Assembly: GCA_032260385.1 (NCBI GenBank)
Contig: JAVVEL010000006.1
Coordinates: 51,664-115,663 of the forward strand
Direction: 5' to 3'
Source: UBA9300 sp032260385
Lineage (GTDB): Bacteria; Bacteroidota; Bacteroidia; Bacteroidales; VadinHA17
Length of the DNA: 64,000 nt
Shown here: piece by piece, positions 17,362-24,805 of the stretch
Layout of the letters: every line of letters starts with the position of its first letter
How positions within the stretch are numbered: the stretch's first letter is position 1
Notes under the pieces: model-generated
The model's input: only the letters and a program-made list of their open reading frames with translations
The model's database searches: none
What the model was told of the DNA's origin: nothing
Made by a program: the position numbers and the translations under genes

Positions 17362-19602
17362 TTATCTCTTCATCACATTGCAGAAATCACGGTAGGCCTT
17401 AAGTATGTTGCCTGCTTGCAATACAAGGTTTTTTGTCTCGGTAAGAAGGTCAAGATAGAGGAGTGTTGCCTTTGTTCCCGAGGCTCCTTTTTTTATTCGT
17501 TTTATCTGTTTCTTACGTATGGTATCAATAGAATCAAGAAGTTTGGCCTGCTTATCAAAGGATTGCCTTATGTTTTCAAAATTGTTTGATTTCAGAATGG
17601 CAACCAGGAAATTGAGGTATTCACCCAATTCCCGGCTGAGTATTTTAAGGTCTTCCTGCTGATCCGGACCCAGAGGTTGATGGTTATTATCTACATGACG
17701 GTAGGCCGGGTTGAAAACATATGATAATGAATGTGCGCTTTCCCTCAGGTAGTCATGAATCTGAACATAATAAGGCCCTGCATCTATCATGGAATCGTCC
17801 AGTGTCCTGATAAATTTATGGACATTATCCTTCTTCAGTTTTGCTGAAATATCAAAATGCTTTATGTCTTTTTTGATGTTTCTGAGACTTTTCAGACGTT
17901 CTTTCATAAAGGAGATTATGGTCTTATCATAAAGTGAAGAAACCGTAAGAAGCTCTTTTATGAGCATATCCCTGGTAATGTCCGTGATGTCCTCCCCGTT
18001 TTCCGTTTCTTCAAGTACAGCCTGGCGATCCTCTTCCTCCTTAACCCTGTTTTTATGGGTCCGGTTACTGCCGAAAAGTATTAAAATTATTAAAACAATA
18101 ACAATCAATATGCCTGTAAACCCTGCCCAATTTATGAATAATGCTATCAGGAAGGCACTGATAAAAGCAGCCATTGCCGTAAAGAACCAGCCTGTAATCA
18201 CAATCATAACACCTGAGATGCGGTAAACCGCGGTTTCCCTGCCCCATGCCCTGTCGGCCAGTGAAGTTCCCATTGCTACCATAAATGTAACATAGGTTGT
18301 TGACAGGGGAAGTTTGAGGGAGGTGGCAAAAGCAATTAATATACTTGCCACAACCATATTTATTGATGCCCGCAACTGGTCAAATGAAGCATCTTCTTTT
18401 TTAGTCCTTTTTTTAATTTTGGAAGTATCAAACCTGGTATTCAACCACTTCTTTGCATTTTTTGGGAAAATTTTACCAAAACCCTCTGATACTTGTGTAC
18501 TGAGCCTGACCATTGATCGTGCAAGTCCAAGCGATTTAAACTTTTCTGTTCCTTCATCCTGTTGAGCAAGGCTTATCTCAGTCTGGGTTACCGTTCTGGA
18601 TTTTTTTGAAAGCCACAGTGCCAGTGCCATGATAATCCCTGCAATCAGGAGGAAATATGTCGGTGTTTTAATCTGTTCCGCAAGTGCTGTCATTGGCAAT
18701 TCATCGGGCGAGGCGCCACTTGCCATCCATGCCTTGAACGATTCAAAGCCTGCCAGGGGAACACCAATAAAGTTTATAAGGTCATTTCCCGCAAAGGCCA
18801 TTGCGAGTGAGAAAGTACCAACCAGTACAATAATCTTCGGGATATTTATTCCAAATAACCATATTAGTAGCTGGAGCAGGATTGTCCATCCTATGAAGCT
18901 GTATACAAGAAGGATGCCGGTGTTGTTCATTATCCAGTTCATTACACTTTCACTCATGAAAGAGGCTCCCTTGGCCCCTTTGATAATCATGAAGTAGGTG
19001 ATCGCTGTAATGGCTATTCCACCCCATAAGGATCCGAAAAACTTCATGTTTCTCTGGTAATTGAAACTGAATAACAACCTGGTAAGGTACATTATAATCG
19101 CTCCTGCAGTGAAAGCTATCACTATCGAAAGGAGGATGCCGGAAATAATTGCCAGAGCCTTGCTTGAATTAATATAGGTACCCAGTGTGTGAGCGCCTTC
19201 CGGATCACCAATGAGCTTTACCATTGCTATACCAACGGCAGCTCCGAGGAGTTCAAAAACAATCGATACCGTGGTTGAGGTTGGAAGTCCGTATGTATTG
19301 AAGAGATCAAGAAGAATAATGTCGGTAAGCATAACTGCCATGAACACTATCATAAGGTCCCCGAAGTAAAATTGACCGGGATTGAATATTCCCTTTCTTG
19401 CAACTTCCATCATCCCGCTTGAAAAAGTTGCGCCTATAACGATACCGAGAGTTGCAATAAACAGTATGGTTTTAAGTGAGGCAACCTTTGAACCAATGGC
19501 AGAGTTCAGGAAATTAACAGCATCATTGCTGACACCTACAATCAGATCGATTACGGCCAGCAGGAAGAGGACCCCAACTATGAATATGTAATATTTTTCC
19601 AT
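17362..19602 (-). CDS. Pit-family inorganic phosphate transporter with PhoU-like cytoplasmic tail
   Basis: An ion-coupled phosphate transporter of 746 residues. Two PHO-4 halves are visible: the first starts with LLAVIDLIVGVSNDAVNFLNSAIGS split by the GVSNDAVNF signature and contains DLFNTYGLPTSTTVS; the second contains TSLKLPLSTTYVTFMVAMGTS. About ten or more membrane segments precede residue 520. The remainder (from about 540) is soluble, helical and PhoU-like, suggesting a built-in regulatory domain. Typical PitA proteins are about 500 residues, so this is the long Bacteroidota form. Confidence 0.9.
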   Translation of the reverse strand: MEKYYIFIVGVLFLLAVIDLIVGVSNDAVNFLNSAIGSKVASLKTILFIATLGIVIGATFSSGMMEVARKGIFNPGQFYFGDLMIVFMAVMLTDIILLDLFNTYGLPTSTTVSIVFELLGAAVGIAMVKLIGDPEGAHTLGTYINSSKALAIISGILLSIVIAFTAGAIIMYLTRLLFSFNYQRNMKFFGSLWGGIAITAITYFMIIKGAKGASFMSESVMNWIMNNTGILLVYSFIGWTILLQLLIWLFGINIPKIIVLVGTFSLAMAFAGNDLINFIGVPLAGFESFKAWMASGASPDELPMTALAEQIKTPTYFLLIAGIIMALALWLSKKSRTVTQTEISLAQQDEGTEKFKSLGLARSMVRLSTQVSEGFGKIFPKNAKKWLNTRFDTSKIKKRTKKEDASFDQLRASINMVVASILIAFATSLKLPLSTTYVTFMVAMGTSLADRAWGRETAVYRISGVMIVITGWFFTAMAAFISAFLIALFINWAGFTGILIVIVLIILILFGSNRTHKNRVKEEEDRQAVLEETENGEDITDITRDMLIKELLTVSSLYDKTIISFMKERLKSLRNIKKDIKHFDISAKLKKDNVHKFIRTLDDSMIDAGPYYVQIHDYLRESAHSLSYVFNPAYRHVDNNHQPLGPDQQEDLKILSRELGEYLNFLVAILKSNNFENIRQSFDKQAKLLDSIDTIRKKQIKRIKKGASGTKATLLYLDLLTETKNLVLQAGNILKAYRDFCNVMKR

Positions 19603-19624
19603 CTGTTTAAATAAAAATATGGGG

Positions 19625-19632
19625 CAAATGTA
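19625..19632 (-). promoter_or_regulatory. Putative -7 box for the phosphate transporter gene
   Basis: TACATTTG on the minus strand, predicted leader about 17 bases. Confidence 0.38.
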
Positions 19633-19722
19633 TCCAGCTATTTTTATTTAATAATTAATTTAATGTTAAGTAATTGTTAAGTAAATGATTGATCTGTGTT
19701 AGAAGCCTGTAAATCAGTAGAT

Positions 19723-20094
19723 TTATGTTTCCAGTATGCTCTTCGTGACATGGAGAACCTTATCCATGTCAAGGGGTTTGGTCAGGTAATCACTTACACC
19801 TAATTCCTGGCTCTTTTCTATTGATTGCATGTCTGATACCGCTGATAATGTAACTACCGGGATATCTTTTAAGTCTTTATTTCCTTTTAAAATTTCCATG
19901 AATTCAAAACCTCCCAGACCGGGCATCTTTAGATCCAGGAAGATAAGGCCGGGAATATTTTTATTTACCAGATCCAGACCCAGCCTCCCGTTGGAGGCTG
20001 TAAATACACTGTACCCGTTCCGTTTTAACAGTGACTTAAGAAGAACCAGATTGGTGTTTGAATCATCAATTATCAGTATATCCTTTTTACTCAT
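19723..20094 (-). CDS. Single-domain response regulator (CheY-like receiver)
   Basis: A 123-residue stand-alone receiver domain. The acidic pocket (IIDDSN, Asp10-Asp11), the phosphoacceptor Asp54 in FLDLKMPG, a Ser/Thr near residue 85 and Lys107 in DYLTKPLD are all in place, so it should be phosphorylatable. There is no output domain and no histidine kinase next to it; it probably works in a phosphorelay or by protein contact. It is divergent from the Crp/Fnr regulator gene. Confidence 0.9.
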   Translation of the reverse strand: MSKKDILIIDDSNTNLVLLKSLLKRNGYSVFTASNGRLGLDLVNKNIPGLIFLDLKMPGLGGFEFMEILKGNKDLKDIPVVTLSAVSDMQSIEKSQELGVSDYLTKPLDMDKVLHVTKSILET

Positions 20095-20167
20095 TGGGTG
20101 CCGCTTGACTTAAAATAGCAAAGATGATAAATTTAAATATTGTATATGCCCTTAAACAGGCAAAAAT

Positions 20168-20201
20168 ATCACCATTTTATGGTGATTTAAATCATCACCA
20201 T
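20168..20201 (+). promoter_or_regulatory. Three-arm operator with FNR-like core before the Crp/Fnr gene
   Basis: ATCACCAT (20168-20175), ATGGTGAT (20179-20186) and ATCACCAT (20194-20201) form two overlapping perfect inverted repeats with spacers of 3 and 7 bases. Inside them lies the perfect palindrome TGATTTAAATCA (20183-20194), the core of FNR-type sites (TTGAT-N4-ATCAA). Its centre is about 41 bases upstream of the start site predicted from the TACATTTG box. That is the position used by class II Crp/Fnr activation, and it suggests autoregulation. Confidence 0.6.
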
Positions 20202-20215
20202 AATAAAAAAAATCA

Positions 20216-20223
20216 TACATTTG
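20216..20223 (+). promoter_or_regulatory. Putative -7 box for the Crp/Fnr-ggt operon
   Basis: TACATTTG matches TAnnTTTG. There is no -33 TTG, as expected for an activator-dependent promoter. The predicted start is near 20230, about 28 bases before the ATG. Confidence 0.55.
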
Positions 20224-20257
20224 CCTGTAATCACTTTGATTCTCGGGGGTATATTTA

Positions 20258-20962
20258 ATGAATGATTTTAGTTTGAATTCGGAATATAGAAATTCTAAGG
20301 ATTTAATACCTGGTGACGGGATATTCAATTACCTTACCAGGGATGAGAGGATTAAACTCTCTGCCGGAGTTACGCTTATGACCTTTGAGAGACATGATAT
20401 TCTTTTTAAGCAGAATATGCCATCGGATCACCTGGTTTATGTTATTAGCGGACTCTTAAAGGTGTACAGCGGAGGCAGAGGCAATCGTGTCGTATGTATT
20501 AAACTTGCAGGACCAGGGACATTTGTTGCTCTTTCAGGTGCATTTTCATCCAGTGTATACATGAATTCGGCTGCAGCAATTGAAAAGACAGTGGCCCTGA
20601 TGATCAGGAAGGAAAGCCTTAAGGGAATTGTAAAAAGCAATGGTATGTTTGCTATTTCAATTATAAATCTGATGGGGAAGGAGATTATTGATGTATCAAA
20701 TAAACTGGTGACCTTTTCAATGAAACAATTGCCGGGAAGAGTTGCCGACCTCTTACGTTATTTTTCAGAGCAAGTATTTAAAAACAATAAGTTTACAGTG
20801 TCACTTACCAGACAGGAGATGGCTGAATTGATTGGTACAACCAAGGAAAGCCTTATCAGGACGCTTAATGAATTCAAAAATGACAAATTAATAAGGCTTG
20901 AAGGTAAAAATATTGAGATACTGTCTCCTGATCTGATTAAGGTACTGTCTGAAATTGGTTAA
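20258..20962 (+). CDS. Crp/Fnr-family transcriptional regulator
   Basis: A 234-residue regulator with an N-terminal cyclic-nucleotide-binding-like beta barrel (about 20-135), a dimerisation helix (ISIINLMGKEIIDVSNKL) and a C-terminal winged helix. The recognition helix is in GTTKESLIRTLNEF, keeping the Glu and Arg used by Crp and Fnr to read TGA half-sites. There are no N-terminal cysteines, so it is not an oxygen-sensing Fe-S Fnr; its ligand is unknown. A strong FNR-like palindrome lies upstream. ggt follows after 6 bases. Confidence 0.9.
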   Translation: MNDFSLNSEYRNSKDLIPGDGIFNYLTRDERIKLSAGVTLMTFERHDILFKQNMPSDHLVYVISGLLKVYSGGRGNRVVCIKLAGPGTFVALSGAFSSSVYMNSAAAIEKTVALMIRKESLKGIVKSNGMFAISIINLMGKEIIDVSNKLVTFSMKQLPGRVADLLRYFSEQVFKNNKFTVSLTRQEMAELIGTTKESLIRTLNEFKNDKLIRLEGKNIEILSPDLIKVLSEIG

Positions 20963-20968
20963 AAGATT

Positions 20969-22678
20969 ATGATTAAACATTTGCTGTACAAACTTGCATT
21001 GTTATTGCTTACGGCAGTATTAATATCATCATGCAAGGGAAGAAAATACGAGCTTTTGGAAGGAAGGGGCATAACAGGCATAAATGGCATGGTTGTTTCC
21101 GCTCACCCTGAAGCATCAAGAACAGGAACCGTAATACTCCTTGAAGGAGGCAATGCCTTTGATGCTGCCGCTGCCACAGCATTTGCCCTTGCTGTAAGTT
21201 ATCCTACCGCAGGAAATTTAGGTGGTGGTAGCCTTATGGTCATCAGGGATGCCGGGGGTAATTACTCTTCACTTGATTGCCGGGAAAAAGCTCCCGCACT
21301 TGCAAGTCGTGACATGTATCTCGATGAATCAGGTAATGTTATTGAAGGAATGAGCACCAACACACTGGCTGCCACTGCAGTACCAGGATCTGTCGAAGGA
21401 ATACTTGAATTGCATTCCCGTTATGGCATTCTTCCATTGACTAAAGTCATTCAACCTGCAATTGACCTTGCGCGAAAAGGATTTCCTGTTACCGATAAAC
21501 AGGCTGAATCATTGAATCATGCACGAGACAGGTTCATTCGGAGAAACGATCATCCCGTGCCCTTTGTTAAAGATAAGCCATGGTCAGGAGGCGACACACT
21601 TGTGCAGGAAGACCTTGCCCGGACACTCGAGAGGATACGCGACAATGGCAGGAATGGCTTCTACAGGGGGATCACGGCAGATCTAATAGTTGCTGAAATG
21701 AAGAAGGGGAATGGTCTTATAAACCTTGATGACCTCGATGAATATAATGCTGTCTGGAGAGAGCCTGTAATTGGCACCTATGAAGAATACGGTATAATAT
21801 CTATGCCTCCTCCATCCAGTGGAGGCATAGCCATATTGCAGCTACTTGGTATAATTGAAGAAATGTTGCCTGAAGAGCCTGTTTTCCAATCCCTTGAAGA
21901 AGTACACCTGATTACCGAGGCTGAACGGAGAGTTTATGCCGACAGGTCTCATTACCTTGGAGATCCTGAATATGCAAATATACCTGTCGATGAGCTTGTC
22001 AGCAAAGAGTACCTGGCAGGGAGGATGTCTGACTTTATGCCGGAAAAGGCTTCCTTATCGGAAAATATATCCCATGGCGCTTTACCTGCATATGAAGGCG
22101 AGGAAACAACACATTTTTCGGTGGTTGATAAAGACCGTAATGCAATTGCCTTTACGACAACACTTAACAGTGGTTATGGGAACTGTATTGTGGTGGAGGG
22201 TGCGGGCTTTCTGCTGAATAATGAAATGGACGACTTTTCATCCAAACCCGGCTATCCGAATATATACGGCCTGGTAGGAGGTGAAGCTAATTCTGTGCAG
22301 GCGGGGAAAAGAATGTTGAGCTCAATGACACCCACAATAATCGAAAAAGACCAACAACTATATATGGTGCTGGGATCACCCGGCGGGTCAACAATCATAA
22401 CATCAGTATTTCAAACCATGCTGAATGTTATTGAATATGGAATGAAGCTGCAGGAAGCTGTAGATGCACCGAGGTTTCACCATCAGTGGATGCCTGATAT
22501 TATTTATTTTGAAGAGGAGGCTGCTGATACTCTCCTTATACAACAGTTGGAAATAAAAGGGCATAAGATAAGGCTTCGGTCACCTATTGGCAGAGTTGAC
22601 GCAATAAGGATACTTCCTGGAGGCCGTTTGGAAGCAGGTGCCGACCCCAGAGGTGATGATACAGCATGTGCTTACTGA
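20969..22678 (+). CDS. ggt: Gamma-glutamyltransferase lipoprotein
   Basis: Hydrolyses or transfers the gamma-glutamyl group of glutathione and related peptides. It begins with a lipoprotein signal ending ISSC (Cys22), placing it in the envelope. Autoprocessing should occur before Thr380 in the ETTHFSVVDK motif, the new N-terminal nucleophile of the small subunit. The GNLGGGSLMV region, the SSMTPTI loop and the oxyanion GSPGGSTIITSV motif are also present. The 569-residue length is typical. It is translationally close to the preceding regulator, suggesting that regulator controls it. Confidence 0.93.
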   Translation: MIKHLLYKLALLLLTAVLISSCKGRKYELLEGRGITGINGMVVSAHPEASRTGTVILLEGGNAFDAAAATAFALAVSYPTAGNLGGGSLMVIRDAGGNYSSLDCREKAPALASRDMYLDESGNVIEGMSTNTLAATAVPGSVEGILELHSRYGILPLTKVIQPAIDLARKGFPVTDKQAESLNHARDRFIRRNDHPVPFVKDKPWSGGDTLVQEDLARTLERIRDNGRNGFYRGITADLIVAEMKKGNGLINLDDLDEYNAVWREPVIGTYEEYGIISMPPPSSGGIAILQLLGIIEEMLPEEPVFQSLEEVHLITEAERRVYADRSHYLGDPEYANIPVDELVSKEYLAGRMSDFMPEKASLSENISHGALPAYEGEETTHFSVVDKDRNAIAFTTTLNSGYGNCIVVEGAGFLLNNEMDDFSSKPGYPNIYGLVGGEANSVQAGKRMLSSMTPTIIEKDQQLYMVLGSPGGSTIITSVFQTMLNVIEYGMKLQEAVDAPRFHHQWMPDIIYFEEEAADTLLIQQLEIKGHKIRLRSPIGRVDAIRILPGGRLEAGADPRGDDTACAY

Positions 22679-22802
22679 TACCGGTTTTTACAGCATACAT
22701 GTAAATACAGGCTTTTTTTTTTCATAAAATCAAATAAATTAATACTTTTATCAGTTGAAACAGAAAGCAGGTTAATATTTGAATGGTTCAAATAGCTGTA
22801 AT

Positions 22803-23960
22803 ATGAAAAAAACTCTGATAATTACCCTCATCATTCTGGTTATCATCCTAATACTTCCGGCAATTGGATTTTTTGGATGGTTCTTTCAGGAAAAGAAACC
22901 AATTAGTATTCTTATACTTGACAAAACAGTGCACTCTCTTGATCGGGTAAAACATCGCTCACTTAACTGGGTATTAGCCAATGAAAGGTTTGTAAAAGAA
23001 AATATGCACAAATATTCACTCAGGAAAGACTATTATGGCTTTTATCCCATTAAACCATTAAGGTCCAAACAGTTCAGGAGAAATGATTTCCGACTGGCCG
23101 AGGTCATCGATATCGCCCAGAACAGTGATGCCTTGTATTATGCTGATACCTATGGTGTTTTCTTCAATGACTGGTATCAGGGAATAAACAGAAGCAGGTA
23201 TTCGAGAAAGCTTTATGGCGGACTGAATAACAACGATTACTTCCTTCTTTCCGAAATGAGAAAACGGGATAAGCTTACCATACTGGAGTATAATACCATT
23301 GATTATCCTACCGATGCGTATGAAAAATACCGTGTGGAGGAATTACTGGGGTTTAAATCAAGCGGATGGTCAGGGCAGTATTATTCATCTCTTGATTCAG
23401 CCAGTCCAGACCTGCCTCTCTGGGTGGTGGAGCTTTACAGAAAGAATACCAGGACACCATGGCCATATAAGAATGCCGGCGTGATATTGCTTAAAGGAGA
23501 GAATGAAATACTGGTGCTTGAAGAAGGTACACACCTGGAAAATGCCATGCCTTTCATTATTACCGGACAGGAAGTGGCAGGGAAGTTTAATCTTGCTGAA
23601 CAGGTAGCTTTTGATAAGCCTTTTGATATAGTTGACCCCATAAATAATGAGGTGCTTTCAAATTTTAAACTGATGACTACTGAGGCTGGTAATTTATTGC
23701 TTGATAAACACTTCCTTTCTGCTGAATTCCCCGCAGTGCTGGCAAATCCCGGTGATATGCGCTCATTTTATTTTTGTGGTGACTTTGCAACAGGTAATAA
23801 GCCCCCGTGGACAGCCAGCTTTGGCTCCCTCAATATACTGAAGGGGATGCTTTATAAAAATGGGGAGATGAATGATACACGTCGCTTCTTCTGGCTTTAC
23901 TATAAACCCCTTATCACCGGAATACTGAATGATTACTACATTGCTCTTGAATTGGAATAG
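22803..23960 (+). CDS. Conserved membrane-anchored protein of unknown function
   Basis: I do not recognise this family with certainty. The protein (386 residues from the chosen ATG; an upstream ATG at 22779 would add a polar extension) has one N-terminal membrane anchor of about 20 residues, then a large extracytoplasmic domain. Notable stretches are ILILDKTVHSLDRVKHRSL, ALYYADTYGVFFNDWY, LTILEYNTIDYPTDAYEKYR, FKSSGWSGQYYSSLD and FYFCGDFATGNKPPWTASF. Conserved acidic and aromatic residues suggest an enzyme-like or sugar-binding fold, but no catalytic motif is clear. A strong terminator follows its stop. Confidence 0.75.
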   Translation: MKKTLIITLIILVIILILPAIGFFGWFFQEKKPISILILDKTVHSLDRVKHRSLNWVLANERFVKENMHKYSLRKDYYGFYPIKPLRSKQFRRNDFRLAEVIDIAQNSDALYYADTYGVFFNDWYQGINRSRYSRKLYGGLNNNDYFLLSEMRKRDKLTILEYNTIDYPTDAYEKYRVEELLGFKSSGWSGQYYSSLDSASPDLPLWVVELYRKNTRTPWPYKNAGVILLKGENEILVLEEGTHLENAMPFIITGQEVAGKFNLAEQVAFDKPFDIVDPINNEVLSNFKLMTTEAGNLLLDKHFLSAEFPAVLANPGDMRSFYFCGDFATGNKPPWTASFGSLNILKGMLYKNGEMNDTRRFFWLYYKPLITGILNDYYIALELE

Positions 23961-23985
23961 TTATATTTTGTTGATTCATTGCAGG

Positions 23986-24013
23986 CAGGCTGTTTTTACA
24001 GCCTGTTTTTTTT
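23986..24013 (+). terminator. Intrinsic terminator after the unknown membrane protein gene
   Basis: CAGGCTGT and ACAGCCTG (23986-23993 and 23998-24005) form a perfect eight-base stem with a TTTT loop, followed by eight T. It separates the gene from the omega-amidase at 24026. Confidence 0.85.
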
Positions 24014-24025
24014 AAATCATATATT

Positions 24026-24805
24026 ATGAGAATATCATTTTTACAATCAGATATAGTATGGGAGGATAAGGAGGCTAACTTCAGAAAATATGAATCATGG
24101 CTGAAAAGCCTCGCAGGACAAACAGATGTGGTAGTGCTGCCCGAGATGTTCAACACCGGCTTTTCAATGAATTCTGAAAATCTGGCCGAAAATATGGAAG
24201 GCCGGACTGCAAAGTGGATGAGAGAAATAACATCCGGGGCCGGATTTGGTCTGATGGGCAGTTTTATTGTCATTGAAAATGGAAGATACTATAACAGGCT
24301 TGTCTTTATGAAACCCGATGGCAGTTATTCCACTTACGATAAGGGGCACCTGTTCAGGATGGAAAAGGAAAATGTTTTCTTTACAAAGGGACAACATGCT
24401 GTGATCGATTCCTACATGGACTGGAACTTTTCCCTCCAGGTTTGCTATGATCTGAGGTTCCCCGTATGGAGCCGTAACCTTAATAATGCCTATGATATCC
24501 TGATATATGTAGCCAACTGGCCTGCCTCCAGGCGTAAGGTCTGGAATACCCTTTTAAAGGCAAGGGCTATTGAAAACCAGTGCTTTGTTCTTGGAGTAAA
24601 CAGGATAGGAAGGGATGGTAACGGGATTAGCTACTGCGGCGATTCTGTCCTTATCGATCCCAGGGGAAACACTGTGGTGAAAGCAAGATTGAATACCGCA
24701 GAAATAATCACTTCCGGAATTTCTCTTGATGATCTGAAAAACTTCAGGAATAAATTCCCGGTATGGCTCGATGCCGACTCTTTTGAGCTGCGGTCAGACA
24801 AGTAA
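24026..24805 (+). CDS. Carbon-nitrogen hydrolase, omega-amidase type (YafV/Nit2-like)
   Basis: Nitrilase-superfamily enzyme; this branch deamidates alpha-ketoglutaramate or alpha-ketosuccinamate formed by glutamine or asparagine transaminases, including in methionine salvage. The Glu-Lys-Cys triad is visible in VVLPEMFNTGF, STYDKGHLFRME and LQVCYDLRFPVWSR (Cys140). Length of 259 residues fits. It lies directly after a terminator and its last 12 bases overlap the convergent oxidoreductase gene. Confidence 0.88.
   Translation: MRISFLQSDIVWEDKEANFRKYESWLKSLAGQTDVVVLPEMFNTGFSMNSENLAENMEGRTAKWMREITSGAGFGLMGSFIVIENGRYYNRLVFMKPDGSYSTYDKGHLFRMEKENVFFTKGQHAVIDSYMDWNFSLQVCYDLRFPVWSRNLNNAYDILIYVANWPASRRKVWNTLLKARAIENQCFVLGVNRIGRDGNGISYCGDSVLIDPRGNTVVKARLNTAEIITSGISLDDLKNFRNKFPVWLDADSFELRSDK

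Noticed and set aside
22685..22722. Possible terminator after ggt (TTTACA/TGTAAA with a later T tract)
   Set aside because: The stem is weak and seven unpaired bases separate it from the T run; not convincing compared with the terminator at 23986.
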